This document shows, one piece after another, positions 1 to 10,582 of a stretch of DNA of 64,000 nucleotides (the first letter of the stretch is position 1; each line of letters opens with the position of its first letter). The stretch is from Mercurialis annua (Eukaryota; Streptophyta; Magnoliopsida; Malpighiales; Euphorbiaceae). The DNA lies in the NCBI RefSeq assembly GCF_937616625.2, contig NC_065577.1:23635501-23699500 (forward strand), read 5' to 3'. Made by a program: the position numbers and the translations under genes. Below the pieces are notes generated by a model. The model had not been told where the DNA came from and did not search any database. It worked only from the letters and a program-made list of their open reading frames with translations.

Positions 1-2301
1 GCTAAAAAAGGTGGAACTTTATGATTTGTTTCATAACCTTTGTAAATGTTTGGCTTAAATCGCTAAAAAGGTGAAATGTTTGGATTTGTTTTGGAAACGT
101 TTGTAAACGTTTGGCATAAATTACTTAGAAGGTGAAATGTTTGGATATGTTTCATAACGTTGGTAAACGTTTGGCTTATATCGCTAAAAAGATGAAACGT
201 TTCGATTTGTTTTGTAACGTTTTTAAACATTTGGCTGAAATCGCTAAAAAGGTGAAATGCTTGGATTTATTTTGTAACTTTTGTATACGTTTGGCTTACA
301 TATCTAAAAAGGTGAAATGTTTGTATTTGTTTCGTATCATTTGTAAACGTTTGGCTTAAATCGCTAAAAAGGTGAAACGTTTGGATTTGTTTCATAACGT
401 CTGTAAACGTTTGGCTTAAATCGCTAAAAAGGCGAAACATTTGGTTTTGTTTCGTAACATTTGTAAATGTTTGGCTTATATTTTTAAAAAGGTGAAACGC
501 TTGGCTTTGTTTCGTAATGTTTGTAAACGTTTGGCTTAAATTTCTAAAAAGATGAAACGCTTGGATTTGTTTCTTAACGTTTGTAAACGTTTGGCTTAAA
601 TCACTAAAAAGGTGAAACACTTTGATTTGTTTCATAACCTTTGTAAATATTTGACTTAAATCGCTAAAAAGGTGAAACATTTGGATTTGTTTCGTGACAT
701 TTGTAAACGTTTGGATTAAATTGCTATAAAGGTGAAACGCTTGGATTGTTTCGTACCGTTTGCAAACATTTGGATTAAATTGCTTGAAAGGTGAAACGCT
801 TGGATTGTTTCATACCGCTTATAAACATTTGGATTAAATTGCTATAAGTGGGAAACACTTGGATTTGTTTTGTACTCTTTGTACACGTTTGGCTTAAATT
901 GCTAAAAAGGTGAAACACTTGCATTTGTTTTTTTCACGTTTGTAAACGTTTGGCTTAAATCGCTAAAAAGGTGAAACCTTTGGATTTGTTTCGTAATATT
1001 TCTCAATGTTTGGCTTAAATCGCTAAAACGGTGAAACGTTTGGATTTGTTTCGTAATGTTAGGTGAAACGTTTGGATTTGTTTCGTAGCGTTTGTAAATG
1101 TTTGGCTTAAATTGCTAAAAAGGCGAAACGTTTGGATTTGTTTCGTACCGTTTGTAAACATTTGGCTTAAAACGCTAAAAAGATGAAACGTTTAAATATG
1201 TTTCGAACCATTTGTAAACATTTGGCTTAAATAGTTAAAAAGGTGAAATGATTGGATTTGTTTCGTACTATTTGGAAACGTTTGGCTTCAATTGCTATAA
1301 AGGTGATACACTTAGATTTGTTTCGTAACGTTTGGAAATACTTGGATTTTTTTTGTAACGTTTGTACACGTTTGGCTTAAATCGCTAAAAAGGTGAAACA
1401 TTTGGATTTGTTTCGTAACGTTTGTTAACGTTTGGCTTTAATCGCTAAAAAGGTGAAACGTTTGGATTTGTTTTGTAACGTTTGTAAAAGTTTGTCTTAA
1501 ATCGCTAAAAAAGTGTAACGCTTGGATTTGTTTCGTAACGTTTGTAAACGTTTGGCTTAAACGGCTAAAAAGGTGAAACATTTGGATTTCTTTCGTAACG
1601 TTTGTAAACGTTCGGCTTAAATCGCTAAAAAGGGGAAACGTTTTGATTTATTTTGTAACGTTTGTAAACGTTTTGCTTAAATCGCTAAAAAGAAAAAAAC
1701 GTTTGGATTTCTTTTGTAACTTTTGTAAACGTTTTGCTTAAATTGCTAAAAAGGTGAAACGCTTGGATTGTTTAGTAACGGTTGTAAACATTTGGCTTAG
1801 ATTTCTTAAATGGGGAAACAATTGGATTTGTTTTGTAGTGCTTGTAAACGTTTGGCTTAAATTGATAAAAAGATGAAATGCTTGGTTTTGTTTCGAAACG
1901 TTTGTACACGTTTGGCTTAAATCGCTAAAAATGTGAAATGTTTGAATTTGTTTGGTAACATTTTAAACGTTTGGTTTTGTTTTCTAACATTTGTCAACGT
2001 TTGGTTTTGTTTCCTAACATTTGTAAACGTTTGGCTTAAATCGCTAAAAAGGTGACACTTTTGGATTTGTTTTGTAACGTTTGTAAACGTTTGGCTCAAA
2101 TCGTTAAAAAGGTGAAACGTTTGGCTTAAATCGCTAAAACGGTGAAACATATTGATTTATTTCGTAACGTTTGGATTTGTTTCGTAGCGTTAGTAAACGT
2201 TTGGCTGAAATTGCTAAAAAGGTGAAACGTTTGGATTTGTTTCGTACTGTTTAAACGTTTGGCTTAAATCACTAAAACGGGGAAACGTTTAAATATGTTT
2301 C
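1..2301 (+). repeat. 60-bp satellite array, diverged left segment
   Basis: Head-to-tail monomers of about 60 bp, all in one orientation, fill the segment. A typical monomer begins TAAATCGCTAAAAAGGTG and carries the octamer AACGTTTG at monomer positions 20, 40 and 50. Copies here are visibly diverged. Some are about 59 bp (around 740-850) and some are truncated (around 1045-1070 and 1950-2010, where part of the TAAATCGCTAAAAAGGTG half is missing). No gene is seen; the short open frames reflect the 20-codon monomer length. The array continues in phase on the far side of the retrotransposon at 13444, so both sides were one array before the insertion. Confidence 0.95.
2297..2301. repeat. Target site duplication, left copy (GTTTC)
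   Basis: The five bases GTTTC directly precede the LTR terminus and recur directly after the other LTR at 13444-13448. Five bp is the usual target duplication made by Ty3/gypsy integrases. The word belongs to the satellite monomer, so the target was satellite DNA. Confidence 0.9.
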
Positions 2302-2895
2302 TGTCACGACCCATTTTCATGAATCGCGACCGGCGCTAGGGTATGGGTAATGTAGTACCAAAACCCGTAGCTAGCCTTTCATTTAATACATAAACATATA
2401 AACCTGCAGAAAACCAATACTTGGGGGCAACCGAGACTTCAGCCTAAATCTAGCAGTTATAATATTCATTAATTAATATAACATGCTTATCCCTCCTGAG
2501 TCTAAAATAGGCATAACATAAATAATCCAAAATAATTATATAACATGCCAGAGCAATATAACTAGTCAGACCAATCCGACAAACAACTGTAATAATAACA
2601 AAGACGTCTAGTCAACTACTGCGGTCTAAGAATAAAACAGTTTTACAGTTTATTAAAATAAAAGGAACCTCCGAGGAAAGTAAATGCGGAGATCACCAGA
2701 CTCTCTCAGATCATAACCCTGGGGAAAATTGGGAAAACAACGGGGTCAGATATACTGAGATGAGTTTATACCACTATCTACATTTATTAAGCGGAAAACC
2801 TTTAAAACCGTTTAAAACGTTTAAATACGATATTACGAATAATAGTTGGAACCCTAATCCACAATTCTAAATAATAGACATAATCCAACAGGTCT

Positions 2896-3016
2896 GGTCC
2901 CGAGAGCTGAGCTACACCGAGTTACCACTGACCACACTTATACCAGAGTCCCGAGAGCTGAGCTACACCGAGTTACTCTACTTGGTCCCGAGAGCTATGC
3001 TCACACCGAGTTACCA
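2896..3016 (-). repeat. Three short repeats inside the 3' LTR (GTCCCGAGAGCT...ACCGAGTTAC)
   Basis: Three imperfect copies, each about 30 bp, start near 2896, 2948 and 2984. Each has GTCCCGAGAGCT followed by ACCGAGTTAC. The first two are nearly identical; the third has a changed middle. The same trio is in the other LTR from 11178. They lie toward the 3' part of the LTR on the element strand. Function is unknown. Confidence 0.8.
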
Positions 3017-3722
3017 CATTACCATAATTACCTTTCCCAGATCATTACCGGTGCGCACGCAGTCCTAATGATGCCCATTAGGTAGCATGTTCCAACTAAG
3101 AGCCATAATATAAAAACAGTTCGAAATATGCGTACAATATATATTTAATATTAAAAATAACAATTTACTTAATAAAGCGGTAAATAGTAAGTACAAACTC
3201 ACTGCTTGCTAATCCACGTGAATACCGGCAAGCAACTAATCCTGGTTCGCCTCTGGAGCACGAACAATAGACGGGTCTAGACAAATAAAATAATTATTAA
3301 AAACAGACCCTAACTCTAGGGAGTACTAGACACCACATAGGACTAGCACAATTAGCACATCGGAAATAAACAAGCCAGAACACACAAAAAATACCCATTA
3401 GGTAATAAAGCCAGATTCATATAAGTCTATTGAGTTCTCGCTTAAAATCCAATTTATAAATATTATTTAATAACATTAAATAATAAATAATTTCCAAATA
3501 GTGGGTTAACCGAGTTTTGAGTAACTACCAAGCTAACCTCACTTGTCGGATGACCCAAGTCTAATCTGACACAAACGTTTATCAAATATAAACCCGAGTT
3601 TATATTTATAAAACAATTTAACAAAATACTAATCCATTTTAAAAGCGGAACTCAATAACTTCAATTCTAAGTAACCCAAGTTACAAATCAAAAACTTAAT
3701 CATTTTAAGTTAATAAAGGTTT

Positions 3723-3900
3723 AGGGACTAAATTGTACTTTTGCCAATCAGGGACTAATTTGTACTTTAGTCAATTTGATATCCGAAAACAAATTAATTG
3801 CTTTTGTTTATAATTAAAACAAAATATAAATTTACTTATCACAAATCCACTTAATTAAGTTATAAAAATAAGTTCAGGGACTAAATTGTAATTTAGCCAA
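3723..3900 (-). repeat. Three AGGGACTAAATTGTAC-like motifs inside the 3' LTR
   Basis: Three related copies of about 25 bp start at 3723, 3750 and 3876, each with AGGGACTAA followed by TTGTA. They are repeated in the other LTR near 12004, 12032 and 12158. Similar words occur in LTRs of other plant Ty3/gypsy elements. Their role is unknown. Confidence 0.7.
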
Positions 3901-4874
3901 CTTTTGACAAAACGACATTTGAAAACAAATATAATTATTATATTAACTTAATTTATAAATAAATATCGTTTACAAAATATCAATTACGATTTATAACGAA
4001 TTAGAAAGTTACCATCAATCAAAGTCAAAATTAAAACTAAAAGAATTCATTTGATTAAGTTAAACTAAATTGATGATCAAAAAGCCCCTTTAGCCATCAT
4101 CTCCATTTAAAACTCATAACATGCCCGCCTATGCCTTTCCTCCATAACCAAAATCCTAAGTTTCTGAAACAAAACTTAAACCAGAAACAAAACAACTTAA
4201 GATCATAAACTTCTTATAACATGATCACATGGCATAGAATCAATCCAGAAATTCAACTTAAGCAAACCACCAAACATTCAAATGTTGACAGCAATATAGA
4301 ATTTACAATCGGCCAAAACAATTCAAACAATAACTCAACCTTGACATTTAAATTGATAGCTTAAACTGATATCACTAATCATACCAAACGATTTATAATC
4401 ATTTACAAAGAAGAATCATTGACAAAGGAAAAGAATAAGATCGGCAGCAATATATAGTTCAAGAACAGAAAATATAAAGCTTTAAAACGGAAACCGTACG
4501 GCGATTGAAACGGGATTGATTACGTACCGTTTAGCGAAACCGAGCTAGGGAAACGAAGGTACGTGAGTCTAGAACGTCTGGAATCAAACGGTTCTGATTT
4601 CGATTAAGAAACGAGCAAGAACGAATCAGAAAACCGAAGGACGTTTCAAAGGAAAAACTGAAATTCAAAGGATCAAGAATACTTACTGAACAGCGATCTT
4701 TGGAGGATGATTACAGATTCAATACTCAGCGAAAGAACGAAAGAAAAGTGGCTAGGGTTAGTTTGTAGTGTGATCTAGGTTTTCTGTTTAGAAGTCGGCT
4801 TAAAATAACGTAGGGAAGTGGGCCGTAAACGAGGTCGAAAAGGGCCAGACGCATGGGTCCAATCAGCTGATTGG

Positions 4875-4991
4875 TTCTCGAACGAGAACAGCCCTTTTGG
4901 GCTTGGTTCTCGTTCGAGAACCACCTGGTCTCGAACGAGACCAGGCCCTGAACTGGATTCTCGTCCGAGAATCCACTTTCTCGAACGAGAA
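4875..4991. promoter_or_regulatory. Cluster of five CTCGNNCGAG inverted repeats near the U3 start (3' LTR)
   Basis: Five tight dyads occur in 117 bp: arms at 4875-4880/4883-4888, 4904-4912/4915-4923, 4924-4933/4936-4945, 4955-4963/4966-4974 and 4978-4983/4986-4991. Each has a 2-nt centre and arms of 6-10 bp. A further AGCCC-TTTT-GGGCT hairpin sits at 4890-4903. On the element strand the cluster lies about 170-290 bp into the LTR, where U3 regulatory sites are expected. A regulatory role is inferred; tandem hairpins or an enhancer array are both possible. Confidence 0.55.
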
Positions 4992-5162
4992 TTCAGTTAT
5001 TTCTATTTTTTTTAATTTAAAAATTAATTGGTTAAACCAATTAAAATCAACCTCAATCCAACCAACTCGAACCAAATCACTAATATCGAAAATACTTCAA
5101 AACGACCGGAAAAATGTCGGAAAGTAAATGTAATAAAATGCAAAATTTTACGGGATATTACA

Positions 5163-5170
5163 TTCTCCCC
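5163..5170 (-). other. Polypurine tract (second-strand primer)
   Basis: On the minus strand GGGGAGAA directly abuts the TG start of the 3' LTR. This is where the RNase H-resistant primer for plus-strand DNA synthesis is expected. The 108 bp between it and the gag-pol stop codon contain nothing else recognisable. Confidence 0.88.
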
Positions 5171-5278
5171 AACTAATTAAAAATTCGTCCTCGAATTTAT
5201 CACGACAAGTAAATCACATCAGAATAACACGTAACACAAGTAAAAATTATAAAAGTCACAGAAATCAAGTATCGTACC

Positions 5279-8200
5279 TCACGGAAATAGAAAAGGATAG
5301 CGATTCCGCATATCCGACTCGGTCTCCCAAGTACACTCCTCTACAGAATGGTTACGCCAGAGAACCTTGACCATCGGAATCTCTTTGTTCCGCAATTTAC
5401 GCACCTGCGTATCAACAATCTCAACTGGCTGTTCCTCATAGGACAGCTCCTGGTCAATCTCAACACTCTGAGGCACAATCACGTGCGAAGGATCAGAAAC
5501 GCACTTTCTCAACATAGAAACGTGAAACACAGGATGTACTAACGACATGTCTGGCGGTAGAACCAGACGATAAGCCACAGCTCCAATCCTCTCCGAAATC
5601 TCATAAGGACCAATATACCTCGGTGCCAATTTTCCCTTGACACCAAAACGAACCACGCCTTTCATAGGCGAAACCCGAAGAAACACGAAGTCTCCCACCT
5701 GAAACTCGATGTCTTTCCTCTTCGGATCTGCATAACTCTTATGCCGACTAAAAGCAGTCTCTAATCTCCGCTTAATCAACGGTACCTTCTCCGAGGTAAT
5801 CTGAATAATCTCAGCTCCCGAGAGTTTACACTCTCCGACCTCCTCCCAACAGATAGGAGATCTACACTTACGCCCGTACAAAGCCTCATACGGCGTCATC
5901 TCGATACTCTCATGATAACTGTTATTATAGGAAAACTCAATCAACGGAAAATGAGTATCCCAGCTACCCTGAAAATCGAGAACACACATCTTGAGCATAT
6001 CCTCCAACGTCTGAATAGTCCTCTCAGACTGACCATCAGTCTGAGGATGAAAAGCTGTACTGAAATCCAACCGAGAACCCAAGGATTCTTGTAACGCTTT
6101 CCAGAACCTCGAAGTAAACACAGAACCTCTGTCTGAAACAATAGAAACCGGTACACCATGCAAACTGACAATCCTGTCGATGTACAACTGAGCCAACCTC
6201 GAAGCAGTATACGAAACCTTAATCGGAAGGAAATGAGCTGACTTGGTCATACGGTCAACTATCACCCATATGGAATCGTACCCCTGCCGAGTACGTGGTA
6301 AACCAACCACAAAATCCATAGCAATCCGCTCCCACTTCCACTCTGGAATAGGTAGTGGCTGCAGATAGCCAAAAGGTCTCTGATGCTCCAGCTTCACCTG
6401 CTGACAAGTCAGACACCTAGAAACATACTCAGCGACATCCTTCTTCATCCCGCTCCACAAATAGGTACCCTTTAGATCATGGTACATCTTAGTAGAACCC
6501 GGATGAACACTATAAGCAGACTTGTGCGCTTCTTCCAGAATCTGGTCCCTCAAACCATCTGAGTCCGGAGCACACAATCTCGAACCATGTCTCAGAACAC
6601 CATCCACACAAGTAAACTCAGAATTCCCATCCTGCTGAACCTCCTCAATAATCCGTTTCAACTGTGGATCCTCAGCTTGTAGAGCTTTGATCCGATCAAT
6701 CAAAACAGGTTGCACATGTAACTGTGCTAACAAACAACCAGCCTGAGAAATCTGTAAACCATAGCCCGAAGCTATCAAACTGTGCCACTCTCTAACCATG
6801 GGTCTACGCCCAATCTCAGAAATATGAGCCAAACTGCCCGAAGACTTGCAACTCAACGCATCGGCTACCACATTAGCCTTACCAGGATGGTACTGAATGG
6901 TACAGTCGTAGTCTTTCAGCAACTCTAGCCACCTTCTCTGCCTCAAGTTCAATTCTCTCTGATCAAAGATATATTTCAGACTCTTATGATCAGTGAAAAT
7001 CTCACAAGTAGCACCATACAAATAATGCCTCCAGATTTTTAGCGCAAAAACCACAGCTGCCAACTCTAAATCATGCGTAGGGTAATTCACCTCATGCTTC
7101 TTCAACTGTCTGGAAGCATAGGCAATCACCTGTCCATGTTGCATCAGAACGCAACCCAAACCAATCCGAGACGCATCACAATACACTGTGAAACCATCAA
7201 TGCCAGAAGGCAATGCCAAAACCGGAGCTGTAGTCAAAATCTCCTTGAGCTTCTCAAAGCTCGCCTCGCACTTGTCAGTCCACTCAAACTTAACACCCTT
7301 CTGTGTCAGTTTAGTCAACGGTGCAGATATTCTGGAGAAATCTTGCACGAACCGACGATAGTAGCCAGCTAAACCCAGAAAACTTCTGATCTCGGTAACT
7401 GACCTTGGCCTCTGCCAATCCATAACCGCCTCAATCTTCTTCGGATCAACCTTGATCCCATCTTTCGACACCACGTGTCCTAGAAAGGTAACCTGATCCA
7501 ACCAGAACTCACATTTTGAGAACTTAGCATACAACTGATGCTCACGCAACGTCTGTAGTATAATCCTCAAATGATAAGCATGCTCCTCCTCACTCCGAGA
7601 ATAGATCAAAATGTCATCAATGAATACGATAACGAACTGATCCAAAAACGGCTTGAACACTCTGTTCATCATATCCATAAACGCTGCTGGTGCGTTCGTC
7701 AGACCAAAGGACATAACCAGAAACTCAAAATGTCCATACCGCGTCCGAAAAGCAGTCTTAGGCACATCTGCATCACGGATCCGAAGCTGATGATACCCAG
7801 ACCTCAAATCAATCTTGGAAAAACACTTCGCACCCTGCAACTGGTCAAACAAATCATCGATGCGAGGAAGAGGATATCTGTTCTTGACAGTAACCTTGTT
7901 CAACTGTCTATAGTCGATACAGAGTCGAAAGGAACCGTCTTTCTTCTTCACAAACAGAACTGGAGCACCCCACGGAGAAGTACTCGGTCTGATGAACCCG
8001 CTATCCAACAACTCTTGTAACTGGTCCTTCAACTCTTTCAGCTCTGCAGGAGCCATCCGATACGGCGGTATCGAAATCGGAGCTGTACCAGGAACCACAT
8101 CAATGCAAAACTCAATATCACGATCAGGTGGTAATCCAGGCAATTCCTCTGGAAACACATCAGTGAACTCATTCACTATCGGAACACTATGCATATCACC

Positions 8201-10246
8201 ACTACTAGTCTCCAAATCACGAACCACAGCAAGAAAACCCTGGCAACCCTTGCCTAACATCCGCTTCGCCTTGATGGCAGAAATCAGATTCTTAGGTGTC
8301 TCTGCCTTTTCTCCCTGAAAGGAAAAAGGTAGATCACCTGGAATCCTGAACTCGACTGACTTCCCTCGACAGTCAATAGAAGCATAATGGCGCGACAGCC
8401 AATCCATCCCCAAGATGACATCAAAAGAAAGAACGTCAAGCACAATCAAATCAGCACATAATTCTCTACCCTGAATAACCACTGGACACGAAGGATAAAC
8501 AACGTCCACTACTACACCTTCAGACATAGGTGTAGACACAGCTAGAGGTTCACTCAAAACAGATGGTGCCATACCCAATTTCCCAGCAAAACATGTAGAT
8601 ACAAACGAATGGGTTGCACCCGCATCAAATAACACTAAAGTATCTATAAAAGAAATCGGAATGGTACCTTGCACCACTGCATTTGATGCACGCGCATCCT
8701 GAGGAGTAAGTGCGAACACTCTGGCCTGACCCTGCGGCTGCTGCTGCAAACTCTGTCCAGTACCATAACCGTTGGAACCTCTACCGCCGTTACCACGGCC
8801 ACCAAAACCTCTGCCACCAGAACCACGGCCCCGCTGGCCACCAAAAGATGCTGCAGGTTGAGAGTACCCTACAGACTGTGTAAACGCAGGTCTCTGCTGC
8901 TGATAAGATGACTGCGCCACACTGGAGTTAGACGTCTGCTGTCCAGATGTCGGACACTCCCTGGAGAAATGACTCGGCTGGCCACAAGTGAAACAACCTC
9001 CAGGAGCTAACTGGCACTGACCATAATGCCTACGTCTGCAATTCTGGCAGAACGGAATGTTCGATCCACCACTGTACCCGCGTCCTGAACCACAGTTGCT
9101 CCCACTGCTACTGGAACTGTACGGAGCACTCCTAGCACTATGCCTCCCTTTGTTGTGAGTCCGTCGACTCCCCCTGTTGGCCTGAGAAGAGCCACTGTAG
9201 TAATTCCCACTACTATGCTGCACTGGGGCCTGCTGCCCCCCACTAGGAAGATCACTCTTTCCCTTTTGATTCTGGAAAGGGTCAGAGATCGTTCCAAACT
9301 GAACCATCGAATTCTCCATCCGCCGCGCACTATCCACTAACCGGGCAAACTCCATGTTTGTCCCTATCAGCAAAGGGAGAAACTCCGAGCCTAAACCCCT
9401 AATATAACGGTCGTTCACTCGCTCTTGATCACCCTGAAGATCTGTAGCAAACCGCCCCAAACGTACAAACTCAGTAGTGTAGTCTGTCACTGATCTATCC
9501 CCCTTCTTCAAATTTAGCAGCTTTTCTCTGAAACTCTCAGTAACAGAGAAGGGTAGATAGTAACCTCTGAACCTGATCACAAAATCAGCCCAAGACAAAG
9601 TATCCATAACTGGCCTAATGTTATCACGATACCAGTCCTTAGCTGGACTCTTCAGCGACATCTCCACAAGCATCACTGATTGACGATCAGAAGCTTGAAT
9701 CCTCTGACTGTTGTACTCAAATTCCTCCAAAAAGTCAAGAGCATCCCAAGTACTATCAAAAGAAGTCGGATTCAACTTCAAGTAGATCATCACCAACTCT
9801 CTGTCTGTTGGAATGTGACCGACACCAGCAAGTCCACCAATACCAGCTACAGCACCAACCTGAGGTTGCTGTTGCTGCGCTAGCTGACCCAGTAGAGTAC
9901 ACTGATTCTGCAGAAGAGCCTGGTTGTTCTGCATCTCGACAATCCCAACTAAGAAGGTAGTGAAGTCGAACGCTTGCATGTTTGGTGCTTGTTGCACCTC
10001 TGGTGCCTGCTGCACATTCGGTGCCTGAACACCTGCTGCACCGCGTCCTCTAGCTCCACCTCTACCAGCACCAGCTCCTCTGCCTCTACCAGCACCTCTA
10101 CCTCTGCCAGCACCTCCACCTCGACCACGTCCAGCATTAGCCTGAACTGGTGGTACGTTCTGATCGACTTCCATGGAAATCGCATCATCAGCCACAGCTT
10201 CTTGCTCTGCCGCAGCACGAGCACGAGTACGAACAACATTGTCCAT
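5279..10246 (-). CDS. gag-pol: Gag-Pol polyprotein of the chromovirus (1655 aa, intact)
   Basis: One frame encodes the capsid protein and all replication enzymes. A Gly/Arg/Ala-rich stretch (about 36-71) precedes the Gag core (about 145-320). Two zinc knuckles follow: a degenerate C400/C403/H407/C411 and a canonical CCHC, C418/C421/H426/C431. The protease motif [10 protein letters not shown] has D541. Reverse transcriptase spans about 725-905, with D813 and FIDD at 875-878. RNase H has D1024, E1061, D1086 and D1129. Integrase has the zinc ligands H1241/H1248/C1278/C1281 and D1311, D1372, E1408 with the classical D-x35-E spacing. The chromodomain is at about 1601-1653 (bases 5288-5446). Gag and Pol share one frame, so no frameshift is needed. 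The start ATG is the first in this frame, just upstream of the Arg/Ala-rich N-terminus. Oddities: the protease has DAG where DTG or DSG is usual, and residue 1133 is Cys in ADALSCK where Arg is usual. Activity is not proven. Confidence 0.97.
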   Translation of the reverse strand: MDNVVRTRARAAAEQEAVADDAISMEVDQNVPPVQANAGRGRGGGAGRGRGAGRGRGAGAGRGGARGRGAAGVQAPNVQQAPEVQQAPNMQAFDFTTFLVGIVEMQNNQALLQNQCTLLGQLAQQQQPQVGAVAGIGGLAGVGHIPTDRELVMIYLKLNPTSFDSTWDALDFLEEFEYNSQRIQASDRQSVMLVEMSLKSPAKDWYRDNIRPVMDTLSWADFVIRFRGYYLPFSVTESFREKLLNLKKGDRSVTDYTTEFVRLGRFATDLQGDQERVNDRYIRGLGSEFLPLLIGTNMEFARLVDSARRMENSMVQFGTISDPFQNQKGKSDLPSGGQQAPVQHSSGNYYSGSSQANRGSRRTHNKGRHSARSAPYSSSSSGSNCGSGRGYSGGSNIPFCQNCRRRHYGQCQLAPGGCFTCGQPSHFSRECPTSGQQTSNSSVAQSSYQQQRPAFTQSVGYSQPAASFGGQRGRGSGGRGFGGRGNGGRGSNGYGTGQSLQQQPQGQARVFALTPQDARASNAVVQGTIPISFIDTLVLFDAGATHSFVSTCFAGKLGMAPSVLSEPLAVSTPMSEGVVVDVVYPSCPVVIQGRELCADLIVLDVLSFDVILGMDWLSRHYASIDCRGKSVEFRIPGDLPFSFQGEKAETPKNLISAIKAKRMLGKGCQGFLAVVRDLETSSGDMHSVPIVNEFTDVFPEELPGLPPDRDIEFCIDVVPGTAPISIPPYRMAPAELKELKDQLQELLDSGFIRPSTSPWGAPVLFVKKKDGSFRLCIDYRQLNKVTVKNRYPLPRIDDLFDQLQGAKCFSKIDLRSGYHQLRIRDADVPKTAFRTRYGHFEFLVMSFGLTNAPAAFMDMMNRVFKPFLDQFVIVFIDDILIYSRSEEEHAYHLRIILQTLREHQLYAKFSKCEFWLDQVTFLGHVVSKDGIKVDPKKIEAVMDWQRPRSVTEIRSFLGLAGYYRRFVQDFSRISAPLTKLTQKGVKFEWTDKCEASFEKLKEILTTAPVLALPSGIDGFTVYCDASRIGLGCVLMQHGQVIAYASRQLKKHEVNYPTHDLELAAVVFALKIWRHYLYGATCEIFTDHKSLKYIFDQRELNLRQRRWLELLKDYDCTIQYHPGKANVVADALSCKSSGSLAHISEIGRRPMVREWHSLIASGYGLQISQAGCLLAQLHVQPVLIDRIKALQAEDPQLKRIIEEVQQDGNSEFTCVDGVLRHGSRLCAPDSDGLRDQILEEAHKSAYSVHPGSTKMYHDLKGTYLWSGMKKDVAEYVSRCLTCQQVKLEHQRPFGYLQPLPIPEWKWERIAMDFVVGLPRTRQGYDSIWVIVDRMTKSAHFLPIKVSYTASRLAQLYIDRIVSLHGVPVSIVSDRGSVFTSRFWKALQESLGSRLDFSTAFHPQTDGQSERTIQTLEDMLKMCVLDFQGSWDTHFPLIEFSYNNSYHESIEMTPYEALYGRKCRSPICWEEVGECKLSGAEIIQITSEKVPLIKRRLETAFSRHKSYADPKRKDIEFQVGDFVFLRVSPMKGVVRFGVKGKLAPRYIGPYEISERIGAVAYRLVLPPDMSLVHPVFHVSMLRKCVSDPSHVIVPQSVEIDQELSYEEQPVEIVDTQVRKLRNKEIPMVKVLWRNHSVEECTWETESDMRNRYPFLFP

Positions 10247-10566
10247 ATCCTAAGATTGAACAACAACAATTTAAATAACAGATATTTCATACCCAAGTAT
10301 GAACAAAACAAGCAACATATAAGATTCCCCAAGAAATCAACAGCAAAAACCACCCAAATGAAATAAAATTAACATTTAACAGCATCAAATCAACATATAA
10401 CGACTGACTCGACTCAATCCTATTGGTGTAGGCAGAATATTTTTAAAATCAAAAGATGACGTTTTAAAAGACATGACAGAAACCTATATCCGCAGTAGTT
10501 CCTAAGACACAACGATACTTAACAGAGTAAACACATAGCAAGCAATGGCCTTGGTTTGAAACCAAA
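10247..10566 (-). other. Untranslated leader between primer site and gag-pol
   Basis: A 320-bp AT-rich stretch separates the primer binding site from the gag-pol start codon. I see no conserved coding sequence; open frames running into it are antisense or alternate-frame shadows of gag. Packaging signals would be expected here but cannot be recognised from sequence alone. Confidence 0.7.
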
Positions 10567-10578
10567 GCTCTGATACCA
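10567..10578 (-). other. Primer binding site, initiator Met tRNA
   Basis: On the minus strand the 12 bases TGGTATCAGAGC lie 4 bp downstream of the 5' LTR end. They complement the 3' end of plant initiator methionine tRNA including CCA, the common primer for plant Ty3/gypsy elements. This fixes the element's orientation and makes the right-hand LTR the 5' one. Confidence 0.95.
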
Positions 10579-10582
10579 AGTT

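Larger units (their letters stand above)
2302..5162 (-). repeat. 3' LTR of the retrotransposon
   Basis: Direct repeat of 10583-13443, same length (2861 bp). On the element strand it begins TGTAATATCC and ends GGGTCGTGACA. It is AT-rich and non-coding; the short open frames near 4818-5127 are not conserved proteins. Internal structure includes a cluster of CTCGNNCGAG dyads near the U3 start (4875-4991), three copies of an AGGGACTAAATTGTAC-like motif (3723, 3750, 3876), and three copies of a GTCCCGAGAGCT block (2896-3016). Several TATA-like words occur on the element strand, but none can be singled out as the promoter, so U3/R/U5 limits are not assigned. Confidence 0.96.

Noticed and set aside
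132..359. Plus-strand open frames over the satellite (also 13683-13928, 20488-20700, 47627-47830)
   Set aside because: Same cause: stop-free stretches of a repeated 20-codon unit, with no similarity to a known protein family.
4875..4991. Heat shock elements as in heat-activated plant retrotransposons
   Set aside because: Only two-unit TTCNNGAA words are found; I could not find three correctly spaced units, so this is left as a general dyad cluster.
4818..5127. Small open frames inside the LTRs (also 13100-13408 and 11579-11779)
   Set aside because: They arise over the CTCGNNCGAG dyads and AT-rich LTR sequence and resemble no known protein; the versions in the two LTRs differ in length and carry no domain.
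7571..8020. Plus-strand open frames opposite gag-pol (also 5348-5542, 5912-6094, 7073-7372, 7992-8318, 9140-9340, 9974-10366)
   Set aside because: Antisense shadows of a 5-kb open frame whose own translation is clearly conserved.
10567..10578. Possible tRNA gene remnant
   Set aside because: Only the 12 bases complementary to the tRNA 3' end are present, at the exact position of a primer binding site.
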